Notes: a model not told the origin generated them from the letters alone. Shown: positions 23,393-35,303, numbered from the stretch's first letter. The stretch is 64,000 nucleotides of DNA from Castanea sativa (GCF_040712315.1 NC_134024.1:3123158-3187157); one strand, 5' to 3'. A program made the numbers and translations.

Positions 23393-26300
23393 TTAAGCAT
23401 CGGGGTTACTGTCATTAGAATCGTCCCAATGGCTTAACTCCTCACCACAATCCTTGTACTCACTTGACTCCTCACAGTCAAATTTACCATGGGCTTCTGT
23501 GTGGCTTTTAATCCTTTTTGGGTTTGGTATGTCAGTAGAGCTTCCTTCTCTACTGGGTCCAGCCCCATTGTAATCATCACGACTGCGCTTGACTTTGTAT
23601 ATCATACGGAACCCCCATTTTTTTACCTTCACGCTTGAATAATAGGTTTCAATTTTAATTCTAATCTGACTGAATCCATTCACGTCACCTTCCCACAATA
23701 ATTTATTTGATTCCTCGTCGAAGAATTGAGGAGTCACATAGACTAGCCAAAGGTGATCAGATGAAAGGTAATCAAATGATTGATGGTCACCAATAAAAAT
23801 TCTTTTTCCATTGGCTATCAACGAATATCTAAGAAAGGGAGCAAAATCATCTGTACAAAACACAACACAAATTGCAATTCCCATGTTCTTACACAAATGA
23901 GAAGGTAGTTTTATTTTCACTTCATTCCCCATGCTTTGGTGGCTAAACCACTCAGGAATTTCACTTCCAGGAATAACAATGTTATATTCCTCTTTTAGGA
24001 CTGAGAGAGGGAGAGAGGGAGAGAGCTTGAGGGACCTTTTTATTCCTGAGATAAACCTGTCTATGTAGCTTTGATTGTCAGCCAATTTAAAGCAATTTTG
24101 AAGATAGAGAGATGGTTCCAATGAATCACTTTGTTTTAATGGATCTGGTAACATTTCCAGTGAGATACAACCTTCTGCCGTAACTTCGACGATATTCAAT
24201 GGAAGCTTTGGCAATGATCGAAGACTTGTGCAATTAATCAAGTTCATCCATTTCAATTTTGAAAGTTGAATGATGCTTTCCGGAAGGCAAACAAAATCAT
24301 TTCCACTTAGATCCAATTCTTTCAAAGAGAATAAGGAACCAATATCATTGGAGATTGCCTTGAGATTGCAGTCATCTAAATGCAAGCTAATCAAAGAAGA
24401 CGCAGGTGATAGAGATAGATAAGAGAATAGCAAGTCAATGGGATGAGGACTTGTTGGCATTGAATAAAACGGGAGGAGCTCATACCACAATTTATTAGAT
24501 GATAACCCCTTACATCCAAAGATAAATAGCTGTTTAAGATTTTTTAAGAGACCAATGGAAGAAGGAACCTTTCTGATAGCAGTTTTGCTCAAAACCAACT
24601 CCATTAGACTTTCGGCATTCCCTAGGTTCTCTGGCAGTCTATCCAGTTTTGAGCATCCATGAAGATTGACGAATCCAACCAACTTTAAATTAAAAACGGT
24701 ATTAGGTAAACGCACAAGATTTTTGCAATAGTCTAACCTCAAAGAACCAAGGGCAGTCAAATGTTCAATTGATGTGGGTAGTGTTGTAATTGCAGAACCA
24801 CTTAAATTAAGTCTGCGTACACGTTTCATGTTTCTCCCAAATTCTGGAATTTTTGTTATTTTTGAGCACCAACAAAGATTAAGTTCCGTAAGACACTCTA
24901 TTTCAAACTTCCTTGGAAGACTTGTGAGGTTCTTACACCCATTTAAATTAAGAATAGTAAGATTTTTATGAATTTCAATTGATGGGTGAATTCTACGTAA
25001 ATTTATACAATTTTCAAGAACCATACTCTTAAGATTCGGGACGTTAATGATTTCTGGGCCTTCAGTAAGTTTTAGAGCAATGAATTTCAAATTCTCAAAC
25101 CACTGTTAAAAACCAAAAAAGAAAAAGAAAAAGAAAAGAGTAAAACAATTAGCTTCTACAAACTTATTATTATTATTTTTTTTTAAAAAGTAGTATTAGG
25201 GTACCCAAATTACCTTTGATAGGAAACTTGATGTCAACGATTTTGAAGGGTATTCTCTCCAATCAAGAACTCTTAAGCTACTAGGAAGATGTTTGAGATC
25301 ATGCATAAGTTGAACACCACAAATTTTAAGCAATTTTAGCTTTTGCATCTTTGAAAAGGCCTCAGGATTCCATTTTACATTTTTTGGTTCATGCAACTCT
25401 AGCACTATGCCTTGAATTTCCTTTGTTCCCTAATAATAAAAATACAAGGGATTAGTATAAATGTATAATTACTAGACTAATATAATTTAAACTCCATTAT
25501 TATTTGTAAAAAAAAATTATGTTGAATAATATAATAAGATATGTGCTTAGTTTCTTTCAATAACCCCTTACCGTATTTTTTGTCAGCACATTGTCGATAT
25601 CTTTAAATGACCACAATCTACTACGTTCCGCAGGGTATTGGCACTCTTGACAAACTATATATCGACCCATTTTTTGTAGCAAATCATGCATACACAATTG
25701 ATTTTTATCCAATTTAATGAGAGACTTATCAATAAGAACCCTCAATCCAATTTCAGCATGAAGCTCAAGATAGTCTAGTATTTTTATGACATAATCTCTA
25801 TTCTTGAGATTAAAAAAGCATGCGATATTTAAGAAAATATCCTTCTCTTTTGGTTGTAGCCCATCAAAACTTATTTGAAGCACATTGAGAATTTCTCTGT
25901 CAAAAAATTCATTCATGAGCCTATCCAATTCACTTTTCCATTCATCAATGCTTTTTTCGAACAAGAGAGAACCCAAAACTTCAAGGGCCAAAGGAAGCCC
26001 CTTAGAATAATCTACAAAAGCTTGAGATAGCTTTCCATAATCTTCAGTTGGATGGTCCATTTTAAAAGCTTTCAAACTAAAAAGTTTAAGAGCTTCATCA
26101 TTATTCAATACTTCAGCCTCATATATTTCAGTTACTTCATGATACACCAACAAATGTCTATCTCTTGTTGTTATCATAATTCTGCTACCTGAACCAAACC
26201 AACAATGCTCCCCTAATAACTTCTCCAATTGGTCTAATTCATTTACGTCATCAAGAACAAGAAGAATCTTTTTGTTATGTAACCTATTCTTGATCATTTG

Positions 26301-26664
26301 AACTCCATCATCGACATTTTGAACATTCAACTTTTTTAGCATCAAAAGTTCTTTCAAAAGTATTTCTTGTAACTTACATAAACCACATCTTTTAGATTCT
26401 TCCCTAATATTAGCAATAAAACAGCAAGCTTCAAAATGATTGGAAACCATACTATAAACAACTCTTGCAAGAGTTGTCTTACCCATTCCTCCTGTCCCCC
26501 AAATTCCTATAATGCGAACATCATTTGACTCTATAGCTAAGTATGACTTCAATTTCTCAACTCGGGATTTCATTCCTATTAGTTCTGTGGTATGTGCTGA
26601 GAATGTATTTCTCACTTTATTTAATATCACTTCCACAATGTCTTGGATACATTCTGCCTCAGAC
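23393..26664 (-). CDS. TNL gene 1, exons 2-4: NB-ARC, LRR and C-terminal domains
   Basis: This is the nucleotide-binding and leucine-rich-repeat part of an intracellular TIR-NB-LRR immune receptor. Exon 2 (25,572-26,664) has the P-loop [11 protein letters not shown], kinase-2 [54 protein letters not shown] and MHD in [11 protein letters not shown]. Exon 3 (25,214-25,429, 72 codons) starts the LRR region ([12 protein letters not shown]). Exon 4 (23,393-25,102) holds about ten LRRs, then the post-LRR C-JID region with [16 protein letters not shown], then a Ser/Glu-rich acidic tail containing PNPKRIK. Splice sites are GT-AG (AATACG/GTAAGG, TTATTAG/GGAACA, TCAAAG/GTAATT, TTAACAG/TGG) and all joins keep frame. 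The exons have no stop. The acceptor at 26,665-26,666 joins in phase 2 to the TIR exon 13.6 kb away. Confidence 0.9.
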
Positions 26665-27495
26665 CTACAAAGAAGAGAGAACAATAAGTTGTGAATCTAA
26701 ATCTATGGCATTAAGTTTAGTAGGTTAAAACTAAAATTGGGATTCTATTTTGTCTTAAGCCAATTAATATATAGTTTTCTATTCAGTCAACATAATCAAA
26801 CACAGGATTTCTACTTCTTTTCTTTTCTTTTCCACACAACATTTTGATAACAAAGAAATGTCAAGAGTCTTGTAACTCAATGCAATTGCTTAGTTCTCTC
26901 CATACTTGGATTCAAACCCCCTAAGAAAATCTAGAAAATTGAAGAGGATTATATAAGCTATCTAAAATTTAAGATAAAGCAACAACCCAAACTACTGTAG
27001 TAAAATTACTCCAAAAGAGTCTTAAAAGCACAAAATTAATTATATGATTCAGTATGAAATCTTGTATTACATGGCAGATGTGAACTTTCTTTTCTATCCA
27101 ATTCACAATAAAAATTAAATATGAGCCTTTTATCATGATTCTACCATCCTGTGATTCAATATGTCACCATGAACATGTATGTAGGTATGTTTACGGTTCA
27201 AAAAAGGACTAAAGATAAGGAGTATTCTTTTTATTATTTAATAGAAAGAATTATGTCAAATAGGATTACCTATTTGTCTAATTACTACAACCATCATTAG
27301 GCCCCTCCCCGCTATAAATGTAGTTATGTGTATAATATATTAAAGTGAAAGTTCAATAAAAATCCAAATCATTATGTATATTAAATTAAAATGAAAGCTA
27401 AAAAGAAAGTTCAATTTAGAATCGAAATTAGATTCTAGGGGGCCAAGAAGAATTTGGGCCAGATACTAAAATTCCATGTAAACATATAGAGTATT
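26665..27495 (-). other. TNL1 intron 1, part on the NB-ARC side of the retrotransposon
   Basis: AT-rich intron sequence between the NB-ARC acceptor and the gypsy element. With the other flank it leaves an original intron of about 1.5 kb. No coding feature is seen. Confidence 0.7.
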
Positions 27496-27500
27496 CACCT
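27496..27500. repeat. Target-site duplication, left (CACCT)
   Basis: CACCT directly precedes the left LTR and is repeated exactly at 39,628-39,632 after the right LTR. Five bases is the length expected for gypsy-type integration. Confidence 0.97.
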
Positions 27501-28251
27501 TGTAAGTGCACAGTTGCACCTGGACCCAAGAACAGTTATGGGCTCAGGCCCAATGAGCCTTAAACAATAAGAATTTGTAGAGTGTGGGCTTGAAACCCAG
27601 GTTAGAAGTATATGAGGATTAAATGACAAACTAAGGATTGCAAGTAATTGAAAACAACAAGGAATATTGTAACTGGGCCTCCTCGGACGTAAGCCGAGAG
27701 CTGTTCTTATATTATATCTCACCCTTAGTCTCCTGTCTTTTTAGGTTACAAAACGTTCCGTCCCTATTTCTGTTCCAGATCCCCCTTTAAATACCCTTCT
27801 TTTTAGTACTTTATACACGTGTTGCCCCAATTCCTCCCTTAACCTAGATATTTCTTTTCCTAGTGCCTTTGAACAGTAACTAGAAGTTTCCCTTCCACTG
27901 TTCAAGTGTCACCTCCCCATTAATGCGGCCAGGGTGGTAGGTGCAGGGTCTTTAATGTGGAGGTAGCAGCCTTTATTTTTGACATTTCTTCAACACCGGT
28001 GCTTCTGGGACATTCTGGGGTTCACCCCCCTTAACCATTGGTCTTGACCGTGTCATTCCCTAACCTTTACCATGAAGTCTCAGATTCTCTGATGTCAGTC
28101 CGAGGGGAAAAACATCCTCAGCTAGGTCCTCGGATCCTCGGCGTATGGGCCGACCTAAACTATCAACAAGCCCTAAACTCAAGAGTAGGTCGGCCTTCCT
28201 TAGCAAGGCCCAATGGCCCATATCCCTATTAAGATATTTTTACTCCCCACA
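27501..28251 (-). repeat. 3' LTR of the gypsy element
   Basis: 751 bp, beginning TGTAAGTGCACAG and ending CTCCCCACA on the plus strand, with TG...CA ends. It appears identical to the right LTR base by base. Confidence 0.97.
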
Positions 28252-28266
28252 ATAGCCCCTCAAAAC
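28252..28266 (-). promoter_or_regulatory. Polypurine tract (plus-strand primer) of the gypsy element
   Basis: On the minus strand TTTTGAGGGGCTAT directly abuts the 3' LTR. Position and G-rich core fit a polypurine tract, although the last bases are not all purines. Confidence 0.6.
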
Positions 28267-28757
28267 TCTAATTTTCAACGTCCGAGGAGAAAAATAGGGT
28301 TTTGATCTGACGAGAACCTGCTCTGCACACTTTATAAATGACGGCACGTGTGGAAATCGTTTCGCGTCCCAGAAGATGACACTTGGCGGTTTTATTTTAA
28401 AAAGCGCGCGCATTTATTACTGTAAGTTACTCTTTGTCTGCCACGTTCAACGGTGAGATGGGCATCCAACGGTTCTCATTACTCCACGAAATTTTAGGCG
28501 GGACAGACATAATTTTGAGGCCGCCCTTTCGCACGTCGTGACGCTTCGGGAACCTGCGCCTTCATTTAAGTCATCAGGGATCAATCCCATCAAAACAACA
28601 ACAATCATTCTTCATCAACAGAAAACCGTGGAAACCCGTACCTTCAACTTTGTAAGTTCTTACTCTCTCTATTCTTGACCTTTTCTCCTCGGATACAGTC
28701 CTCGGCTGTCTTCGTAAACACCCTCCCCTCTAGAGTTTAACCTTTCGTTCTTTTCTA
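28252..28757 (+). promoter_or_regulatory. Putative promoter and leader of the opposite-strand gene
   Basis: About 500 bases between the 3' LTR edge and the ATG of the plus-strand gene. A TATA-like TTTATAAAT lies at 28,331-28,339, followed by a CACGTG G-box core at about 28,345. Further on is a CA-rich, leader-like stretch (CATCAAAACAACAACAATCA). Promoter function is an inference from position and these motifs. Confidence 0.4.
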
Positions 28758-31291
28758 ATGGGTAAGTTTAAGTGTCTAGTTGATACCGCCGCTGGGATGG
28801 AAGGCTTTAGAGCCAAATACCATATTCCCAGCGACGTAGGGCTAGAATATTGCCCGGCAACAGCCGTGGCCGGTTCTAGGAAAGAGGAAGAGGTTATCAT
28901 CCCTATGATAGCCTTCATAGAGGGTGGGATGACCCTTCCAATGAAACCCGTAATGAGGGAGTATCTTCGCAACCACCGGTTGTGCCCCGATCAATGCCTT
29001 CCAAACGTTTTTAGAGTTCTAGGTAGTGTAGATGCTCTAAACGAGCAGATGGGTTTAAACCTCACATGGCACGATGTCGTGTTCCTATATGAGTCCCACA
29101 AACTTTCTAAAGTAGGTTATTATATGAAATCTCGGTCTAGCACCGTTAGGCTAATCTCCTGTCTGCCCAAATCAAACAAAGGCATGAAGGACGACTACTT
29201 GATCGTGTCTGGGAACTGGCACGACGGCCTCCACTGCCCAGTTCAGTGGGGGGATCCAGGTGCGACACCATAGGATTAATCTTCCCACAACACAACTTCT
29301 CCCAACACACACACAGAAATGCGTATTTGTATTTACTTAAATTCGTTAAATATTTGTGTGAATCTGACCAGGTTTGTTTACTTTGATGTCTTTTTTGCAG
29401 ATAAACAGCACGTGCGTCCTCGCCTGAGTCACTGTAACGTTGCCGATCTAAACCGAGTACTTCGCTCCGAGGTATTCGTTAGTGCAGACCTACAACTCCG
29501 GGCTGCTCATCTTATTCTAGGATACACCCCCCTTTCCAAAGACTTTCAGGAGATAGAGGACGCCATTATTGCCGGCGACCGAAGACGAAAGAGGATAAAC
29601 GTAGCTCGGCCCCATTTTTTGGACGACCGTGACCTCCCGGACGCTCCTGACACTATTTTGTACAACCGGCCGATAGCAGCAGTCCCCTCGCCATACACTC
29701 ACAAACAAGCTGTCGTTCCGAAGAGGAGGTGTCTTCTTCACACACTCTTGACGACGAGATAGACCAATTCCATCTCGAAGACACTGAGAGACCTCGCGGA
29801 AACCAGTTCGTGGTACTTTCCGACGAGGAGGAAGAAGCCACCGAGGCCTCTGGAATCGCAGGGTTTGTAGTTACCCTTCCCGAAGACGAAGTAGAAGAAG
29901 ACATGGGACGAATGGAAGGTCTCCTTACCAACAGGGCTGCCAAAGTTGCAGAGAAGAAGAAGACGGGGACGTCCCAAGTTCCCCCAGCTTTACCTCCTCC
30001 TCCTCCTCTAGCCGAGCCAAAACTGCCAGCCGAGGATCCCAAGAAGAAGAGGAAGGGGGATAATGACGGGGCGATCACTAAAGACCCCAAGAAACCACGC
30101 CAACAACTCCCACCGGCCCAGCAGCAGAAGCTGGACAAGTGCAAGGGCAGAGCACGTTCAGCTGAGCTTGGGGAAATCAGGGATGAGGCTGTAGTGCACC
30201 GAGCACCAGCCGCCTGGTCCCCCGATCTAAGGATGGACGGCGCTCCTATCTCCTGCCAGTCCAGTATAAGGGCAGTTCAACAAGGCCACGCCCACCACCT
30301 GGCCGAGGTCCTAGAACGCCCTCTTCTGCTGCCCAAGGACATGGAGACCTTGGAAAAGATGGGCCAACCACAACTATTCCTCTCTTTAAAAAGAGACTTA
30401 GCACTGGTAAATGTTTCTCCTTTTAACACTATTTATGAGTAAATTAGTTTTTGTTATTCCTAACTCCATCATGCTTTTTTACAGGCTATTCAGGAGGTCT
30501 TTGTAGCTGAAAAGTTTATTGAAGACGCTCGGAAAGTGGCCAGGGCTGAGCTCGAAACTAGGGTGGAGACTGAGAAGACTTTAGGTACAGCCCTTGCCGA
30601 GAACGAAAAACTGACCTCGGAGGTAGCAGAGCTGAGGAGAGAGAAGAATGGGGTCGAGTCAAACTTGAAGACCATGAAGACCCAGATAGAAGGACAACGC
30701 AAACTCCTTAAGGAAAGAAATGAAGAGCTCTCCCAAGCCCAAAGGGAGTGCTCGGATCTGAAGAAACAACTGGCTCTGATGAAGGAAGAAGCCAGCTCCT
30801 TCCAACTCTCTCTTCAAGCTGCCAAACAGGCAAGTTTTGACGAAGGGGTAGCGACCACCGAGGAACAGCTGACAGAGGAATTCGCGGCTTTATGCCGCGA
30901 ATACTGTCAAAAAGTATGGGGGGAAGCTTTAAACGTAGCAGGAGTTCCCCAGTCTTCGGATTTGAGGAAGTCCGAGAACGTTTGGCTTCCCCTAGAAATA
31001 CAGGAGATTGAAGAGGCTCCTGCTGCTACTCCTACCCCTGAGACAACTCTTCCTGTCCTACCTCCGATGGTTCCACAGCAAATTCCTGATCCTACAGAAC
31101 CTTCTGGTTCCAATAAAGAAAAGGAAGGAGGAGCGGATGCAGAGAAGGACTTGAACCAGATAGTGGAACCCAACGTCCTTCCAACAAAGACAGCGGATAA
31201 AGGAAAGCAGGTTATGACTCCTTTTGAGCTGGAGTTGAGAAAGACCGAGGGCACCAGTACCTCTCAGCAAGATCCTCCTCCAACAGCTTAG
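28758..31291 (+). CDS. Spliced opposite-strand gene inside the gypsy element
   Basis: Four pieces on the plus strand make a plausible gene antisense to gag-pol. Exon 1 is 28,758-29,259 (MGKFKCLVDTAAGMEGF..., ending at CCAG/GTGCGA). Exon 2 starts at 29,401 after TTTTTTGCAG and joins in frame to read GDPDKQHVRPRL. Near 29,715-29,726 the frame slips by one base lost, after which it continues as SEEEVSSSHTLDDEID to 30,406. Exon 3 is 30,485-31,291, after a GTAAAT...TTTTTTACAG intron, and joins as RDLALAIQEVFVAEKF. The N-terminal ~200 residues resemble the plant 'putative gypsy-type transposon' domain (Pfam PF04195 type, with its L-P-x-x-P and N-x-F-R-V-L pattern). The middle is acidic then Pro-rich with basic clusters. 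The C-terminal part is a long coiled coil (ELETRVETEKTLG onward) and a Pro-rich tail. Function is unknown. Extra antisense ORFs are established for Tat elements. Confidence 0.75.
29260..29400 (+). other. Intron 1 of the opposite-strand gene
   Basis: 141 bases from GTGCGA to TTTTTTGCAG. Removal joins exons 1 and 2 in frame through a split codon. Exon 1 would otherwise stop within 15 bases. Confidence 0.75.
30407..30484 (+). other. Intron of the opposite-strand gene before the coiled-coil exon
   Basis: 78 bases from GTAAAT to TTTTTTACAG. Without removal the frame stops at about 30,440. With removal it continues in phase 0 into the coiled coil. Confidence 0.8.
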
Positions 31292-31855
31292 GACTTAGCT
31301 TAGGGCTTCTCTTTTTCCATTCTTTTTTTGTTTTTGAATTATATATTGTAATGTATATTCACCTTGATTAATGAAGAACAATTTCGTTTGCTTTTCACTT
31401 GGATTGTGTCTGCTTTTTCTTTATTCTTTATGTACTTATTACAAAAGTTTTCCCATTAAGTCATATCAGAAGTTTCTCAGAGCATCAAAATCTAACTCCA
31501 AGGATTGCATAATCATAACTTTCACATAATCACGCGTATATTATTAAAGATTTAATACAAGGCAACATGGTTAATTCACTTGAATAATACCTCGATTAAA
31601 AAAGGGAAGAGGACTTCATATAACAATTAAACCCTTATAATGCACAACACTGTTTTTAGTAGGTTGTAAGATCCGAGGACCATTCCTTACACAAATTTAC
31701 ACAATACTTAGAGATATAAAACTTAAGATCCGAGTTAACAAACAATAAGGTATTAACATCCAGACACAATCAGAAGTTAAGTTTAATCAAAGTCATAATC
31801 TGAAGACAAATCTTAAGCAATCTTTCGTTTAATTCTTCAAAATTGTAACTGTAAA
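31292..31855. other. Spacer between opposite-strand gene and tandem array
   Basis: AT-rich, no coding. It includes the likely 3' UTR of the opposite-strand gene and diverged 'GATCCGAGGAC'-type pieces that foreshadow the array. Confidence 0.5.
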
Positions 31856-33454
31856 TGATAAGACATCAATCTCCACAAGGTCTATGGTCCGAGGACTGCA
31901 CTTTACCAAGTTTCTATTTGATTCTTAAAAATTGTAACTTCAAATGTTAATTTGCCCAAAGTAGGAGGTCCGAAGATCCGGCATAACTAAGGTTCTGTTT
32001 AACAAATGACAAGACATCAATTTCCACAAGGTTTGTGGTCCGAGGACTGCACTTATCCAAGTTTCTGTTTGATTCTTAAAAATTGTAACTTCAAATGTTA
32101 ATTTTCCCAAAGTAGGAGGTCCGAAGATCCGGCATAACTAAGGTTCTGTTTAACAAATGACAAGACATCAATTTCCACAAGGTTTGTGGTCCGAGGACTG
32201 CACTTAACCAAGTTTCTGTTTGATTCTTAAAAATTGTAACTTCAAATGTTAATTTTCCCAAAGTAGGAGGTCCGAAGACCCGGCATAACTTAGGTTCTGT
32301 TTAACAAATGACAAGACATCAACTTCCACAAGGTTTGTGGTCCGAGGACTGCACTTAACCAAGTTTCTGTTTGATTCTTAAAAATTGTAACTTCAAATGT
32401 TAATTTTCCCAAAGTAGGAGGTCCGAAGACCCGGCATAACTTAGGTTCTGTTTAACAAATGACAAGACATCAATTTCCACAAGGTTTGTGGTCCGAGGAC
32501 TGCACTTAACAAAGGTACGTTATGAATCTTAAAAATATTAACTTCATTTTTTAATTTTCCCAAAGTAGGAGGTCCGAAGTCCCGGCATAACTTAGGTTCC
32601 GTTTAACAAATGACAAGACATCAATTTCCACAAGGTTTGTGGTCCGAGGACTGCACTTAACCAAGTTTCTGTTTGATTCTTAAAAATTGTAACTTCAAAT
32701 GTTAATTTTCCCAAAGTAGGAGGTCCGAAGACCCGGCATAACTAAGGTTCTGTTTAACAAATGACAAGACATCAATTTCCACAAGGTTTGTGGTCCGAGG
32801 ACTGCACTTAACCAAGTTTAGTTTGATTCTTAAAAATTGTAACTTCAAATGTTAATTTTCCCAAAGTAGGAGGTCCGAAGACCCGGCATAACTTAGGTTC
32901 TGTTTAACAAATGACAAGACATCAATTTCCACAAGGTTTGTGGTCCGAGGACTGCACTTAACCAAGTTTCTGTTTGATTCTTAAAAATTGTAACTTCAAA
33001 TGTTAATTTTCCCAAAGTAGGAGGTCCGAAGACCCGGCATAACTTAGGTTCTGTTTAACAAATGACAAGACATCAATTTCCACAAGGTTTGTGGTCCGAG
33101 GACTGCACTTAACCAAGTTTCTGTTTGATTCTTAAAAATTGTAACTTCAAATGTTAATTTTCCCAAAGTAGGAGGTCCGAAGACCCGGCATAACTTAGGT
33201 TCTGTTTAACAAATGACAAGACATCAATTTCCACAAGGTTTGTGGTCCGAGGACTGCACTTAACCAAGTTTCTTTTTTATTAATTAAAATTGTAACTTCA
33301 AATGTTAATTTTCCCAAAGTAGGAGGTCCGAAGACCCGGCATAACTTAGGTTCTGTTTAACAAATGACAAGACATCAATTTCCACAAGGTTTGTGGTCCG
33401 AGGACTGCACTTAACCAAGTTTCTGTTTGATTCTTAAAAATTGTAACTTCAAAT
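31856..33454. repeat. Array of 151-bp tandem repeats (about 10.6 copies)
   Basis: The GGTCCGAGGACTGCACTT landmark begins at 31,886, 32,037, 32,188, 32,339, 32,490, 32,641, 32,792, 32,942, 33,093, 33,244 and 33,395, a spacing of 151 (once 150). Each unit also carries AAATTGTAACTTCAAATG, AGTAGGAGGTCCGAAG and TTTCCACAAGG. Units are nearly identical in the middle and more diverged at the first copy and at those starting 32,490 and 33,244. The array lies between convergent gene ends: pol on the minus strand and the antisense gene on the plus strand. Confidence 0.97.
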
Positions 33455-33504
33455 ACGAGAGCTAGCCATAACTTTGTAATATTAATTGACAAAAGCTTAT
33501 TTGA

Positions 33505-34482
33505 TTAATAATAATACCTTCTAAGATTATTTACATTCCAAGGGCGTGGTACAACTCGTTCATCCAGGTCAGCTAGCCTATACGACCCTATGCCTGCTAT
33601 TGAAACAATGCGATAGGGGCCTTCCCAGTTAGGTCCTAGCTTACCCCATGCTGGGTTCCTAGAAGTGCCTACAACTTTCCTTAATACAAGATCACCAGGT
33701 GCAAGTGGCCTTAGCTTCACGTGGGCATCATACCCTCGTTTTAGCTTCTGCTGATAATACGCCAATTGGACCATAGCTACCTCACGCCGTTCCTCAAGTA
33801 AATCGAGATCTTTCTCTAGAAGTTCCTCGTTTTTCTCTGGACTAAAAGAACTTGTCTTTAGAGTAGGAAAACCGGATTCCAGTGGTATCACCGCCTCGGC
33901 TCCATAAGTCATAGAGAATGGAGTTTCTCCAGTGGACCTCCGCGGTGTGGTCCGATACGTCCACAGGACATGAGGGAGCTCTTCTACCCACCTGCCTTTC
34001 GCATCGTCTAACCTCTTCTTAAGCCCGTTGACTATGACCTTGTTAACGGCCTCGGCCTGCCCATTTCCTTGAGGATAAGCTGGAGTAGAATATCTATTTA
34101 TAATACCCATCTCACCGCAGTATTGCCTAAAGGCCTTGCTGTCAAATTGAACGCCATTGTCCGAGACGAGTGTATGTGGTATACCGAATCTAGTAACAAT
34201 ATTTTTCCAGATAAATTTCTTGGAATCAACATCTCGGATATTGGCTAAAGGCTCAGCCTCGATCCACTTAGTAAAGTAGTCTGTTCCCACGAGCAACCAT
34301 CTTTTGTTTCCAGCAGCTCTCGGAAAGGGCCCTACAATGTCCAAGCCCCATTGCGCGAAAGGCCAAGGGCTGGAGAGAGGATTAAGAACCCCTCCAGGTT
34401 GGTGGATATTAGGGGCGAACCTCTGACACCGATCACACTTTACGGCATAGTCCCGAGCCTCCTCTGCATATTGGGCCACCAA
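33505..34482 (-). CDS. Gypsy integrase (core and C-terminal domain)
   Basis: It starts inside the zinc-binding region (CDRCQRFAP supplies the second pair of the HHCC set). The catalytic core shows D in GLDIVGPF, D in LVSDNGVQF and E in GNGQAEAVNK. The C-terminal part has LAPGDLVLRK and WEGPYRI, typical of gypsy integrases. The upstream HH half is in the preceding frame (LHEGICGSHTGG); a one-base loss near 34,462 separates them. Natural expression would be as the end of the gag-pol polyprotein, not from the internal ATG. Confidence 0.9.
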   Translation of the reverse strand: MVAQYAEEARDYAVKCDRCQRFAPNIHQPGGVLNPLSSPWPFAQWGLDIVGPFPRAAGNKRWLLVGTDYFTKWIEAEPLANIRDVDSKKFIWKNIVTRFGIPHTLVSDNGVQFDSKAFRQYCGEMGIINRYSTPAYPQGNGQAEAVNKVIVNGLKKRLDDAKGRWVEELPHVLWTYRTTPRRSTGETPFSMTYGAEAVIPLESGFPTLKTSSFSPEKNEELLEKDLDLLEERREVAMVQLAYYQQKLKRGYDAHVKLRPLAPGDLVLRKVVGTSRNPAWGKLGPNWEGPYRIVSIAGIGSYRLADLDERVVPRPWNVNNLRRYYY

Positions 34483-35303
34483 TAACCCTGAGTCAGAGCT
34501 CTATGGGCTAAGGACCTTCCTCCAGTGTGGCTTCCACAAATTCCCTCATGCAACTCCTCCAGTAATGATTCTGTTGATTCAGGGTGTACACACAACAAAT
34601 ACGGTCCCGAAAAGGATCGTTTGTATAGTTTCTGGTCCTCGGACAACCAGAAACGTGGCACCTTTCGACGTACCTTTTCTGCTTCAACTTTGTCTTCGGG
34701 AAGGATGTCATTTTTGAGAAAAGATATGATCGAATCCATCCAACTAGGACCAGGCCTTACTAGATGGATGCGAGGTGCGTTAGCAGCTATAAAAGAAGGT
34801 TCTACCAGATCCTCAACGAGAATCACCCTTGGTAGACCTTGAGCCAAGGAGGTGGCCAATGTAGCCAAAGAATCTGCATGAGTGTTTCCACTCCTAGTGA
34901 CATGAGCCAAGGCAAATGAGTCGAATTCAGCTCGCTGACGTTTAACCTGGGCCAAATATTCTTGCATTCTGGGGTCTCTAGCCTCCATGGTCCCCATAAC
35001 TTGGCCGACCACTAATTGAGAGTCCGAGAACACATGGATTTCTTTGCCACCCATCTTATGTACCATTCGCATGCCTACCAAGACTGCTTCATACTCAGCC
35101 TCATTATTAGTAGCCGAGAAAGCCAATCTCAAAGATTTTTCAAAGACAATTCCTTCAGGGGACATTAGAACAAGTCCGACGCCAGACCCTTTATGATTAG
35201 CAGCCCCATCCACATAAACTTTCCAAGCCGAGGGCGATACGGCTGTGATCACACCAACTGATTTTTCACCCATGTGCGCTCCCTGCGAAGTTTCTTCTAA
35301 CAA
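34440..35303 (-). CDS. Gypsy second (archaeal-type) RNase H and start of integrase zinc finger
   Basis: The AWKVYVDGAANHKGSGVGLV segment, an E within NNEAEYEAVL, a D in FSDSQLVVGQ and a D in GNTHADSLATLA give the DEDD set of an RNase H. It follows the usual RT-linked RNase H, so the element has two. A dual RNase H is a known hallmark of the Tat lineage. After the RNase H come a linker and the HH half of the integrase zinc finger (LHEGICGSHTGGRSLAHRAL). It ends prematurely after a one-base loss near 34,462. Its own start is also artificial: sequence homologous to the preceding frame runs in across a one-base loss near 35,318. Confidence 0.88.
   Translation of the reverse strand: MLEETSQGAHMGEKSVGVITAVSPSAWKVYVDGAANHKGSGVGLVLMSPEGIVFEKSLRLAFSATNNEAEYEAVLVGMRMVHKMGGKEIHVFSDSQLVVGQVMGTMEARDPRMQEYLAQVKRQRAEFDSFALAHVTRSGNTHADSLATLATSLAQGLPRVILVEDLVEPSFIAANAPRIHLVRPGPSWMDSIISFLKNDILPEDKVEAEKVRRKVPRFWLSEDQKLYKRSFSGPYLLCVHPESTESLLEELHEGICGSHTGGRSLAHRALTQGYWWPNMQRRLGTMP

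Noticed and set aside
28038..28232. Open frame repeated identically at 39,414-39,608
   Set aside because: It lies inside the two LTRs and is duplicated only because the LTRs are identical; no domain is seen.
29653..30144. Minus-strand frame of 163 codons opposite the antisense gene
   Set aside because: Ser/Gly-rich complement of the acidic region of the plus-strand gene; composition explains its length.
31856..33454. CRISPR-like array
   Set aside because: Units are contiguous 151-base tandem repeats without unique spacers, in a plant retrotransposon.
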